Of a stretch of 64,000 nucleotides of DNA, positions 16,509 to 24,695 are shown piece by piece; positions within the stretch are counted from its first letter, which is position 1; every line of letters starts with the position of its first letter. The notes beneath the pieces were generated by a model. The model did no database searches. It was not told the DNA's origin and saw only the letters and a list, made by a program, of their open reading frames with translations. The stretch spans positions 124,001-188,000 of the forward strand of contig SCRM01000016.1 of NCBI GenBank assembly GCA_004298045.1. The letters run 5' to 3'. The stretch comes from Rhodanobacter sp. GTDB taxonomy: Bacteria > Pseudomonadota > Gammaproteobacteria > Xanthomonadales > Rhodanobacteraceae. The position numbers and the translations under genes are program-made.

Positions 16509-18278
16509 TCAAATCACGTCCCACAGGTAACCGTCGTGGGCGAGCACGGTGCCGGCAAGCTGCTCGATCGCCTCGTCCTCGTTGCGGTCGAGCTCGCGCA
16601 GGCTGCGTGCCATGCGCCGGCGCGCCTGCCTGGCGAAAGTTGCCGCGAGCGCCACGGCCTCGGCAGCCGCCGGGTTCCCCGCGCGTTCGAGGCTGTCGGC
16701 GCGCGACAGGACGCACAGGCCCACGAACAGATCGATGGCGACGTCGGCCAAGCGGTTCTGCGCGTGCTGCTGGTCGGCAATGCGTTTGCCGTAGCGACGC
16801 AGCAGCTGGTCGGCCGCCTTGGACAGCTCCACCGTGTACTTCTCGTAGATGCCAGCCGCCTTGCGCAGGCGCGGCGAGAGCTCGCGCGCGATGCGATCGA
16901 TGCCGTAGCCGGTGGCCTCGCGCAGGCGCTTGCCGGTGTAGCCGCCCAGCACACCAAAGCCCTTGATCGGGTCGTTGAAGATGTCGCCCACCGCGGCGCG
17001 CAACTCGGTCAGGCCGGCGCCGACGCCCTTGAGGCCGGAGAGCGCGATGTACAGGTGCAGGATTTCGTTGGTGCCTTCGAAAATGGAAAGGATGCGCGTG
17101 TCGCGGGTGATCTGCTCGTACGGCAGCTCGCGCATGAAGCCGTTGCCGGCGGCGATCTGCAGCGCCTCGTAGGCGCAGCGCTGCACTGCGCGGCTGGCGA
17201 ACACCTTGCTCATGGCGGCTTCCACCGAGTAATCGGTGGCGCCCGAATCGATCAGGTGCGCCACCATCCACACCACGCTCTCGGCGGCAAAGCATTCCAG
17301 CGTCATCTGCGCGATCTTGGCGCGCACCAGGCCAAACTCAGCAATCGACTTGCCGAACTGCTTGCGCTCCTTGGCCTGCGCGCACGCGAGCCGGATCAAG
17401 GTGCGCATGCCGCCGACCGCGCCGCCGCCGAGGCCGGTGCGACCGGAGTTCAAGATGCTCATCGCCACCTTGAAGCCCTTGCCCACCGGGCCGAGCACGT
17501 TCTCCGGCGGCACGCGCACGTCGGCAAACGCCACCGTGGTGGTGCTCGATGCGCGGATGCCCATCTTGTCCTCGTGCTGGCCGTGGCTCACGCCGGGCCA
17601 TTTGGCTTCCACCAGGAACGCGGTGATCTTGCCTTCCGGCGTGTCGGTGCGCGCAAACACGGTGTAGAAATCGGCGATGCCGCCGTTGGTGATCCAGATC
17701 TTTTCACCGCTCAGCACCCAGCTGCCATCGGCGTTGCGCGTGGCATGGGTGCGGATCGACGCGGCATCCGAGCCGGCGCCGGCTTCGGTCAGGCAGAACG
17801 CCGCGATCATTTCGCCGGTAGCGAGGCGTGGCAGGTAGCGACGTTTCTGCTCGTCGGTGCCGAACAGCAGCAACCCCTTCATGCCGATCGAACTGTGCGC
17901 GCCGATGGTGAGCGACACCGAGCTGTCGTGGCTGCTGGTTTGCGCCAGCACGCGCGCATAGGCGCCGTTGGAGAGATCCATGCCGCCATAGGTTTCGGGA
18001 ATGATCAGCCCGAACAACCCCATGTCACGCAGCGCCTGGATGAAATCTGCCGGCTGCTCGGCGATGCGGTCGTAGTGCGCCAGCTCGGCGTGCCTGGGCG
18101 CCAGGAACTCGTCGATCGCATCGGTCACGGGGCCAAGCAGCTCGCGGTCGCGTGCACGAATCTGCGGGTACGGAAACAACGCCTCTTCGAGGATATTGCC
18201 CAGGAACAACTGCTTGGCAACGCTCTCGCCGCCAGCCGGAGCAGGTGTGGTGGATGGAACGGACGGCGACGGGCTCAT
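16509..18278 (-). CDS. Acyl-CoA dehydrogenase, VLCAD/ACAD9-like
   Basis: A 589-residue FAD-dependent acyl-CoA dehydrogenase that should introduce the trans-2 double bond in long-chain acyl-CoA during beta-oxidation. The length matches the very-long-chain class (about 600 aa), with a C-terminal helical extension beyond the ordinary 380-residue core. Signatures are 'AFCLTEAGAGSDAASIRT', 'GEKIWITNGG', 'DKMGIRASST' and the catalytic Glu in 'SIFEGTNEILHLYIA'. The ATG at 18278 follows a GGAG; longer starts add a disordered, unconserved leader. The osmC-type gene follows it closely. The electron acceptor would be ETF; no ETF genes are in the window. Confidence 0.88.
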   Translation of the reverse strand: MSPSPSVPSTTPAPAGGESVAKQLFLGNILEEALFPYPQIRARDRELLGPVTDAIDEFLAPRHAELAHYDRIAEQPADFIQALRDMGLFGLIIPETYGGMDLSNGAYARVLAQTSSHDSSVSLTIGAHSSIGMKGLLLFGTDEQKRRYLPRLATGEMIAAFCLTEAGAGSDAASIRTHATRNADGSWVLSGEKIWITNGGIADFYTVFARTDTPEGKITAFLVEAKWPGVSHGQHEDKMGIRASSTTTVAFADVRVPPENVLGPVGKGFKVAMSILNSGRTGLGGGAVGGMRTLIRLACAQAKERKQFGKSIAEFGLVRAKIAQMTLECFAAESVVWMVAHLIDSGATDYSVEAAMSKVFASRAVQRCAYEALQIAAGNGFMRELPYEQITRDTRILSIFEGTNEILHLYIALSGLKGVGAGLTELRAAVGDIFNDPIKGFGVLGGYTGKRLREATGYGIDRIARELSPRLRKAAGIYEKYTVELSKAADQLLRRYGKRIADQQHAQNRLADVAIDLFVGLCVLSRADSLERAGNPAAAEAVALAATFARQARRRMARSLRELDRNEDEAIEQLAGTVLAHDGYLWDVI

Positions 18279-18450
18279 GGCGCACTCTCCATGCTGGGAA
18301 TGCCGCATTCTGGCATTTCCCGATGTGAAGCCTGCGCCGCGCGGCGTCATATCCCGCGCCAGGGTCACTTGCCGACCGCCTCAAGCGGCGGCAAGCTGGC
18401 AAGCCAATGGCGCAAGCGTGCGCCGACTGTATCGCCGCGGAGGCCCGGGA

Positions 18451-19107
18451 ATGCCCACCCCGTCGAATCCCAGCCGTGTTGCCGATGGCGTCGGCTACGC
18501 CTTTGCGCTATTGCCGGATGCTGGCGTGCGCGAGCAATTTGCCGTGGTTGGCGAGCGCCTGCAGCGCGTGCACCGCGTGGGCGGCACGCGCATCAGCGCC
18601 GATGCGCTGCGCCTGGATCTGTGCCCGATGGGGCGCGTCGTACGCCTGGTGCGCCCGGCGGAGCAGGCCTTGCTGGCAGCCGGCGCGGCGGTATCCACGG
18701 CCGGGTTCACCCTCACGTTCGACTCCGCAACCCGCCTGCACACCCACGCAGTGCAATTTCCGCTGACACTCAAAGCCAATGCCGCCAGCACCGCCGCCGC
18801 ACTCGAACTGCGCAAGGCGCTGGCGGCAGCGCAGGCCGCCGTGGGCTTGCAGGTGCTGGCAGTCACCGGGTTTTCCGCCTACATCGCGTTGATGCAAGGC
18901 GACACCCTGCGGGGCGTGGAGGAGATCATCAACCCGATCGAATGGACGGTGCGCGAGTTTGTGCTGATCCGCCGCTTCTTCGGCGGCTTGCGCCACGAGG
19001 TGATTGGCCGCTGGCCGCTGACGGCGCCGGCTGACGACGGCCCCATCGACTTGATGGCCGAGCTGGCACGCATGACCGATGATTCGCCGCCGGCAATGGA
19101 CGAGTAA
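18451..19107 (+). CDS. 2'-5' RNA ligase/2H phosphoesterase family protein with lost HxTx motifs
   Basis: A 218-residue protein with the overall layout of ThpR-type 2H phosphoesterases. It opens with 'YAFALLPDAGVREQFAVV', and near the end has 'EWTVREFVLIRRFFGGLRHEVIGRWPL', which matches the family's last two strands. Where active members have two HxTx motifs, this one reads 'ALRLDLCPMG' and 'FSAYIALMQG'. Both catalytic histidines and threonines therefore appear to be replaced. The ATG at 18451 has GGAGG eight bases upstream. It lies between two minus-strand genes. It is probably an inactive binding homologue; the family call rests on pattern likeness and is moderate. Confidence 0.6.
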   Translation: MPTPSNPSRVADGVGYAFALLPDAGVREQFAVVGERLQRVHRVGGTRISADALRLDLCPMGRVVRLVRPAEQALLAAGAAVSTAGFTLTFDSATRLHTHAVQFPLTLKANAASTAAALELRKALAAAQAAVGLQVLAVTGFSAYIALMQGDTLRGVEEIINPIEWTVREFVLIRRFFGGLRHEVIGRWPLTAPADDGPIDLMAELARMTDDSPPAMDE

Positions 19108-19115
19108 CCCGGCGT

Positions 19116-19640
19116 CTATGCCTCGGCATCCTGCTTGAGCCGTGCACGCACCTCGGGCGCCAACCCCTTGAGGCCCCAGCGCTGGCCTTCCGCTATTGCC
19201 TCGCTGGTGCTTTTGCCTTCGATCCAGGCGGCGCGCAGCGCCACCATGGCGCCAACGCGATTGCCGCTGGCGCAATGCACGAGCGTCAGCTGATCGCCGG
19301 CGGCGCGCAGCAACTGATCGAACTTTTCGACATTGGCCCGGGTGAGGTCGGCGGCGCCGCCAATCGGCAGGTGGCAGTACGCGATGCCCGCAGCGGCAAC
19401 GGCGGCGCCTTCAACAAAATCGGGCGTCTCGCCGGCCTGTCGCAGGTTGATGACCTCGCACACCTGCCCCCGCGTCAAGAGCGGTATGTCGCGTGCGAGC
19501 AGGCAGCCGGAAACCACTCGGTGCACCGCAGGAAACCGCGCATCAGGCAGGTGTTCCAGCGCCTTTTGCGCCGGCGTGGCCGCGGCGGCGGCACCGGTAA
19601 ACACGGCAAGCAGATTGGACAACCAGCGTGGACGGGACAT
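19116..19640 (-). CDS. DSP/DUF442-type protein tyrosine phosphatase-like protein, exported
   Basis: A 174-residue protein with an N-terminal hydrophobic segment (about residues 6-20, 'LSNLLAVFTGAAAAATPA') that looks like a signal peptide or anchor. A phosphatase-like domain follows: 'VVSGCLLARDIPLL', 'VINLRQAGETP', and the P-loop HCASGNRVG, which fits C-x5-R with Cys at about residue 122. The Asp general acid of classical PTPs is not obvious. This corresponds to the beta-lactamase hydrolase-like/DUF442 phosphatase family. The ATG at 19640 has GAGG seven bases upstream. The gene converges on the 2H-like gene with an eight-base gap. The substrate is unknown. Confidence 0.7.
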   Translation of the reverse strand: MSRPRWLSNLLAVFTGAAAAATPAQKALEHLPDARFPAVHRVVSGCLLARDIPLLTRGQVCEVINLRQAGETPDFVEGAAVAAAGIAYCHLPIGGAADLTRANVEKFDQLLRAAGDQLTLVHCASGNRVGAMVALRAAWIEGKSTSEAIAEGQRWGLKGLAPEVRARLKQDAEA

Positions 19641-19691
19641 GACCACCTCGACGTAAACCAAACATCGCTACTGTAAGGCGCCGCGTCGACG

Positions 19692-20972
19692 TCAGCCTTG
19701 CGCTGCGGCAATCACGGCAGATGCGACAAAGAACGAACCGAACGCGATGATGCGCTCGCCCGGCTTGGCCGAATGACGTGCAGCAGTCAGCGCTGTGGCC
19801 ACGTCCGCGTGCTCGTCGTGCGTTGCGCCGGGGAGCACCTTGACCAGCGTGGCCGTGAGATCGCCGATGGCCATGCCGCGCGGGCTCACCGCGTCCAGCG
19901 GGGCCAGATGCCAATAGCTGACGCGTGTGCCAATGGCCGCCAGCACGCCGGCCACGTCCTTGTCTTTCAGCGCGCCGTAGACCGCATGCGTGCGCTTGGC
20001 GGGTTGTGCGTCCAGCCATGCGGCGATCACGCGCGCCGCCTGCGGGTTGTGCCCCACGTCGACAAACAGCTCGGGGTCGCCCCCCAGGGATTGCAGGCGC
20101 GCCGCGATCTGTACGTGACGCAGGCCGCGGCATACCGCGGCATAGGCATCCTGCGGCGCCAGCGGCCCACCGCCGATCCACAACGCATGCAGCGCAGCAA
20201 TGGCCGCCGCCGCATTGGCGTACTGCACTTCGGCAGCCAGCGCCGGCGCCGGTAGTGCCATGGCGGTGCCATCCGCATGCTGCCACTGCCAGCCGTCGGC
20301 GTGCCACGCACGGGTGAAGTCGATGCCGGCACGCTCCACCTTGGCGCCAATTCCTGCCAGCGCGTCGAGCAAGCCGTTCGGCGGGTCGTCCTCGCCAATG
20401 ATCGCCGGCCGCCCGGCGCGGGCCACGCCGGCCTTTTCGCGGCCGATGCTGTCGCGATCCGGGCCAAGCCACTCCATATGGTCGAGGTCGATGGTAGTAA
20501 TGACCGCCACGTCGGCATCGACGATGTTGACCGCATCGAGCCGCCCGCCCAGGCCCACTTCCAGCACCGCGAGATCGAGCCCGGCGCGGGCAAACAGATC
20601 GAGCGCCGCCAGCGTGGCGTATTCAAAAAAAGTCAGCAACGTGTCGCCACGCGCGGTTTCGATGCGCTCGAAGCTCGCCAGGAGCGAGGCGTCGTCCGCG
20701 TCGGTGCCGTCAATGCGGATGCGCTCGTTGTAGGCCAGCAGATGCGGCGAGGTGTACGCGCCCACCCGCAAGCCGGCGCCGCGCGCCATCGCCGCGATCA
20801 ACGCCACCGTCGAGCCCTTGCCGTTGGTACCGGCAACGGTGACGACCCGGCGGGCGGGCGCCACCGCCCCCATGCGTTGCCACACGCTGCGCACGCGATC
20901 CAGCCCCAGCTCGATCGTGTGCGGGTTGACGTGCTGCTGATAGTCGAGCCACTGGGCAAGCGTGCGTGACAT
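19692..20972 (-). CDS. folC: Bifunctional folylpolyglutamate synthase/dihydrofolate synthase FolC
   Basis: A 426-residue Mur-ligase-family enzyme that adds Glu to dihydropteroate and further Glu residues to folates. The P-loop 'GTNGKGST' is at residues 48-55, followed by 'GAYTSPHLLAYNERI', the dihydrofolate synthase signature. 'EVGLGGRLDAVN' carries the Mg-binding region, 'IDLDHMEWLG' the next motif, and the C-terminal Rossmann domain starts near 'DVGHNPQAA'. Length is normal. In many gammaproteobacteria folC follows accD and precedes a SPOR-domain gene and cvpA. Here those neighbours are absent and it stands beside the copper ATPase. Confidence 0.94.
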   Translation of the reverse strand: MSRTLAQWLDYQQHVNPHTIELGLDRVRSVWQRMGAVAPARRVVTVAGTNGKGSTVALIAAMARGAGLRVGAYTSPHLLAYNERIRIDGTDADDASLLASFERIETARGDTLLTFFEYATLAALDLFARAGLDLAVLEVGLGGRLDAVNIVDADVAVITTIDLDHMEWLGPDRDSIGREKAGVARAGRPAIIGEDDPPNGLLDALAGIGAKVERAGIDFTRAWHADGWQWQHADGTAMALPAPALAAEVQYANAAAAIAALHALWIGGGPLAPQDAYAAVCRGLRHVQIAARLQSLGGDPELFVDVGHNPQAARVIAAWLDAQPAKRTHAVYGALKDKDVAGVLAAIGTRVSYWHLAPLDAVSPRGMAIGDLTATLVKVLPGATHDEHADVATALTAARHSAKPGERIIAFGSFFVASAVIAAAQG

Positions 20973-21041
20973 GGAACCGGGCGACCTCGCAAGACAGAAA
21001 ACGCAAAGCTTACGCGATCCCCGTGATGCATCCGGTGAATG

Positions 21042-23564
21042 TCACAGTGGCACCTTGCGCAGGCGCAACGCGTTGGACACCACCGACACCGAGCTGAGGC
21101 TCATCGCCAGCGCCGCGATCATCGGCGAGAGCACGATGCCAAACGCCGGATACAGCACGCCGGCCGCGAGCGGCACGCCGATGCCGTTGTAGATGAAGGC
21201 AAAGAACAGGTTCTGGTGGATGTTGCCCACGGTGGCCTGCGACAGTTTGCGTGCGCGCAGGATCGCGCCAAGGTCGCCCTTGACCAGCGTCACCTGGGCG
21301 CTTTCCATCGCCACGTCGCTGCCGTTGCCCATGGCAATGCCGACCTCGGCCGCAGCCAGCGCCGGCGCATCGTTGATGCCGTCGCCGGCCATCGCCACGT
21401 GCGCGCCTTGTGCCTTGAGCGCCTGCACCACCGCCGCCTTGTCGGTCGGCGACACCTCGGCGCGCACGTCGTCGATGCCGAGCTGCGCGGCGACCGCATG
21501 CGCGGTGGTCGCGTTGTCGCCGGTGAGCATCACCAGATGAATGCCGGCGCGCTTGAGCGCAGCGACGGTCTGCGCTGCCTCGGACTTGACTTGGTCGGCC
21601 ACCGCCAGCAACGCCACCAGCTGCCCAGCCACCGCCAAGTGCATCACCGTTGCGCCCTGCGTGCGCAACCGTTCGGCCTGCGCCGCGGCCGTCGGCGTCA
21701 CGGCGACGCCTTGTTCGCCCATCAGCTTCGCATTGCCGAGTGCCACGGCCTCGCCGTCGACGCTGGCGGTCACGCCGCGACCGGTCAATGCGCGGAAACC
21801 GCTGGCCGGCAGCGTCGCCACGTTCTCGCTCGTGGCCGCCGTCACGATGGCATGCGCCAGCGGGTGCTCGCTCGGGCGCTCGATCGCGGCTGCCAGCGCC
21901 AGCACGCGCGCACGCGCCAAGGTACCGGTCACGACCACTTCCGTCAGCGCCGGCTTGCCGCGGGTCAAGGTGCCAGTCTTGTCCACTACCAGGGTGTCGA
22001 TGTTGCGCAAGGCTTCGATCGCACCGGCATCCTTGAACAGCACCCCGTGCTGCGCGCCGCGCCCACTGGCCACCATGATCGAGATCGGGGTGGCGAGCCC
22101 AAGCGCACACGGGCAGGCAATGATCAGCACCGATACGGCCGCGATCAACGCGTGCGCCAGTTGCGGGGCCGGCCCCACCAGCGCCCATGCCGCAAACGCG
22201 ATGACGGCCACCGTAACCACCGCCGGCACGAACCATGCCGCCACCCGGTCGGCAACACGCTGCAACGGCGCGCGGCTGCGCTGTGCCTGCGCCACCAGGC
22301 CCACGATCTGCGCCAGCAAGGTGGCGGCGCCGACTTTTTCCGCCCGCATCACCAGGCTGCCGTCGCGGTTGACCGTGCCGCCGGCCAGCTTGTCGCCAAC
22401 CTGCTTGGTCACCGGCATCGGCTCGCCGGTGAGCATCGCCTCGTCGACGTGGCTCTCACCCGCGACCACCACGCCATCCACCGGCACCTTCTCGCCAGGG
22501 CGCACGCGCAGCAGATCCCCCACCACGACCGCGTCCAGCGCCACATCTGCCTCGCTACCGTCAGCGGCCATGCGCCGCGCGGTTTTGGGTGCCAGGCCCA
22601 GCAATGCCTGCAACGCGGCGCCGGTACGCCGACGTGCACGCAGCTCGAGAAAATCGCCGAGTGCAACCAGGGTGACGATCACCGCCGCCGATTCGAAATA
22701 GACGTCCACCCGTCCATGCGCATTGCGGAAGCCGGGCGGAAACACGCCGGGAAACAGGAACGCCACTGCGCTGTACGTCCAGGCCACACCGGTGCCCAGC
22801 GCGATCAGCGTGTACATGTTCGGCGACCATGGCCTGAGCGAGCGCCAGCCGCGCGCAAAGAACGGCGCTCCGCCCCACAGCACCACCACCGTCGCCAGCA
22901 GGGCTTCCACCCAGCCGGCAGCACCGGCCCACGCGGCTGGCCCATGCCAACCGAACAGGTGTGGGCCCATCGCGATCACGAACACCGGTACGGTCAGCGC
23001 AACCAGCGTCGCCAGCCGCCACGCCATGGCACGCAACTCGCCGCCGTCATCGGCGTCCGCGCTGGGCAGCATCGGCTCCAGCGCCATGCCGCATTTCGGG
23101 CACAGCCCGGGGCCGACCTGCTGCACCTCCGGGTGCATCGGGCAGGTGTAAATCGTGCCGACGGGTGCCGCGGGCACCGATGCCTGCGGCGCGAGATACG
23201 CCGCGGGATCGGCACTGAATTTTTCACGGCAATGCGCACTGCAGAAGTGATACGTCTGCCCGGCATGCTGGGCGTGATGCGGCGTGGTGGCAGGATCGAC
23301 CTGCATGCCGCATACCGGGTCGGTCGCGCCGGCGGCGTGCGCGTGCTCATGAACGTGGTCGCGATGCGGCGCCACCATGGGCAACGGCAGCACTTTCGCC
23401 GCACATGCCGACACCGCGGGCGTGCCGTAGCGATCCGGCGCGGCGTCGAATTTCGCCTTGCAGCCGGCACCGCAGAAATGGAACGTCTCGCCGCCGTGTT
23501 CGGAGCGGTGCTTCGTAGTCGCCGGATCGACCTGCATGCCGCAAACGGGGTCGCGCGTACTCAT
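21042..23564 (-). CDS. Copper-type P1B-ATPase with tandem YHS domains and an HMBD domain
   Basis: An 840-residue heavy-metal efflux ATPase. Instead of CxxC HMA domains the N-terminus has two YHS domains (residues 5-46 and 82-123, each starting [13 protein letters not shown]) joined by a His-rich linker. A third metal site, the HMBD zinc-ribbon-like 'YTCPMHPE...CPKCGM', follows (139-160). The core has the CPC transmembrane motif '[13 protein letters not shown]', 'TGEPMPVT', the phosphorylated 'DKTGTLT', the HP motif 'SEHPLAHA' and '[13 protein letters not shown]'. These fit Cu+ or Ag+ export from the cytoplasm. The start overlaps the merR stop as ATGA, so the pair is one operon under the MerR promoter. 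Confidence 0.9.
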   Translation of the reverse strand: MSTRDPVCGMQVDPATTKHRSEHGGETFHFCGAGCKAKFDAAPDRYGTPAVSACAAKVLPLPMVAPHRDHVHEHAHAAGATDPVCGMQVDPATTPHHAQHAGQTYHFCSAHCREKFSADPAAYLAPQASVPAAPVGTIYTCPMHPEVQQVGPGLCPKCGMALEPMLPSADADDGGELRAMAWRLATLVALTVPVFVIAMGPHLFGWHGPAAWAGAAGWVEALLATVVVLWGGAPFFARGWRSLRPWSPNMYTLIALGTGVAWTYSAVAFLFPGVFPPGFRNAHGRVDVYFESAAVIVTLVALGDFLELRARRRTGAALQALLGLAPKTARRMAADGSEADVALDAVVVGDLLRVRPGEKVPVDGVVVAGESHVDEAMLTGEPMPVTKQVGDKLAGGTVNRDGSLVMRAEKVGAATLLAQIVGLVAQAQRSRAPLQRVADRVAAWFVPAVVTVAVIAFAAWALVGPAPQLAHALIAAVSVLIIACPCALGLATPISIMVASGRGAQHGVLFKDAGAIEALRNIDTLVVDKTGTLTRGKPALTEVVVTGTLARARVLALAAAIERPSEHPLAHAIVTAATSENVATLPASGFRALTGRGVTASVDGEAVALGNAKLMGEQGVAVTPTAAAQAERLRTQGATVMHLAVAGQLVALLAVADQVKSEAAQTVAALKRAGIHLVMLTGDNATTAHAVAAQLGIDDVRAEVSPTDKAAVVQALKAQGAHVAMAGDGINDAPALAAAEVGIAMGNGSDVAMESAQVTLVKGDLGAILRARKLSQATVGNIHQNLFFAFIYNGIGVPLAAGVLYPAFGIVLSPMIAALAMSLSSVSVVSNALRLRKVPL

Positions 23565-23989
23565 GCCCGTGTCTCCTCGCCAGTCAGCGAACGCAGGATC
23601 GGACATTGCTCGGGCGTGCCGTGCCCGGGGCACGAGGCCACCAGTTCGGCCAGCGCATCGCGCACGCGGGTCAGCTCGGCGATGCGCTCGGTGATGGCAT
23701 CCAGCCGCTTGCGTGCGCGCTGCTTCACCGCCTTCACGCCATGCTGGCGGTCAGCCGACAGCGCCAAGAGTTCGCGGATTTCCTCCAGCGTGAAACCCAG
23801 CTCCTTGGCGCGGCGGATGAAGCGCAACTGCAGCACCGCCGCCTCGCCGTAACTGCGGTAGCCGGACGCCCGCCGCAGCGGCTCGGGCAGCAGCCCTTCG
23901 CGCTCGTAATAGCGGATGGTGTCGATGGCCACGCCGACGCGACGGGCGACGGAACCGATGGTGAGCGAGCTGGCGGTTGGCATGTTCAT
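23561..23989 (-). CDS. MerR family heavy-metal-responsive regulator
   Basis: A 142-residue MerR-type regulator. It has the N-terminal winged helix ('[20 protein letters not shown]', then '[16 protein letters not shown]'), a dimerising coiled coil with Arg/Glu-rich heptads, and a C-terminal metal-binding loop '[14 protein letters not shown]' with two Cys. It controls the adjacent copper-type ATPase; the stop and start overlap as ATGA. The promoter lies directly upstream with a 20-bp spacer, the arrangement MerR proteins untwist. The start at 23989 leaves almost no 5' leader; an alternative Met is six bases inside. The inducing metal is inferred from the ATPase partner. Confidence 0.9.
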   Translation of the reverse strand: MNMPTASSLTIGSVARRVGVAIDTIRYYEREGLLPEPLRRASGYRSYGEAAVLQLRFIRRAKELGFTLEEIRELLALSADRQHGVKAVKQRARKRLDAITERIAELTRVRDALAELVASCPGHGTPEQCPILRSLTGEETRA

Positions 23990-23995
23990 GGCGCA

Positions 23996-24027
23996 AGTCT
24001 AGAGCCTGGATCAAGGTCCAGAGTCAA
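23996..24027 (-). promoter_or_regulatory. MerR-type promoter with operator palindrome in a 20-bp spacer
   Basis: Read on the minus strand: TTGACT (24027-24022), then a 20-bp spacer, then TAGACT (24001-23996). The spacer contains the inverted repeat CTGGA-N6-TCCAG (24021-24006). Over-long 19-20-bp spacers are the hallmark of MerR-activated promoters. Only six bases separate the -10 element from the merR ATG, so the transcript may start at or next to the start codon. Confidence 0.8.
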
Positions 24028-24060
24028 GCACCGTGCTTGCAGGCAACATAGGGTTTTCGA

Positions 24061-24636
24061 TCAGTGCGTGCTGGCGGCCGGTGCCGGCATGTCGGGCATG
24101 GCTGGGGTCGCATCCTGGTGGTCGCCGTCTTCGACCTCGGCAGCATGAGCGGTGAGCTGGTGATAGCGTTCCGCACTCATCTTTGGCTGCTGTTGCAGGT
24201 ACGCCACCATCGCCCAGATCTTCTGGTCGTCGTGGGTTTTGCCCCACGCCGGCATGGCGCTCATCTTGATCCCGTGCTTGATGATCCAGAACGCCTCAGC
24301 CGGGTCGGGCGCAAACTTGGTCAGTTTCGGCGGTTGCGGGTACAGGCCGGCACGCGTCTCGCTGTCGGTCATGCCCGGTGCGAGATGGCACTGGGTGCAC
24401 ATCTCCGAATAATGCGCCGCGCCTTCGGTGACCAGCGTCGGGTCATCCAGTTGCGGCACCTTGATGCCCGCCAGGCGGGTGTCGATCGAACGCTCGCGCA
24501 GCACGCCGATCAAGCGTGCGGTGACCTTCCAGTGCGGTGCGTCGGCACCGATGTCGTAACTGCCCGACCACCACCAACCGGCGAGCACCGCCAGCGCCAA
24601 CACCACGACCGCCACCAGCTTGCCCAAGCATCGCAT
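24061..24636 (-). CDS. Membrane-anchored monohaem cytochrome c
   Basis: A 191-residue protein with an N-terminal transmembrane segment (about residues 7-22) and one class I cytochrome c domain. The haem motif is C80-T-Q-C-H84 and the likely axial Met lies in 'HGIKMSAMPAWG'. The C-terminus is His/Asp/Met-rich ('HAAEVEDGDHQDATPAMPDM') and could bind metal. The ATG at 24636 has GGGGAG six bases upstream; the ATG at 24642 would have no spacing. It lies upstream of the merR-copper ATPase pair on the same strand, separated by the MerR promoter. Electron transfer or periplasmic copper handling are both possible. Confidence 0.8.
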   Translation of the reverse strand: MRCLGKLVAVVVLALAVLAGWWWSGSYDIGADAPHWKVTARLIGVLRERSIDTRLAGIKVPQLDDPTLVTEGAAHYSEMCTQCHLAPGMTDSETRAGLYPQPPKLTKFAPDPAEAFWIIKHGIKMSAMPAWGKTHDDQKIWAMVAYLQQQPKMSAERYHQLTAHAAEVEDGDHQDATPAMPDMPAPAASTH

Positions 24637-24695
24637 CGTCATCTCCCCGCGCCACACCAAGAGTTCACGCTACGCCGGCACGCGGTACGTACACG

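Noticed and set aside
21039-23852. A 937-codon open frame on the plus strand opposite the copper ATPase
   Set aside because: It is antisense to a gene with intact P-type ATPase motifs and has a His/Arg/Gln-rich composition typical of reverse frames in GC-rich DNA; no domain is recognisable.
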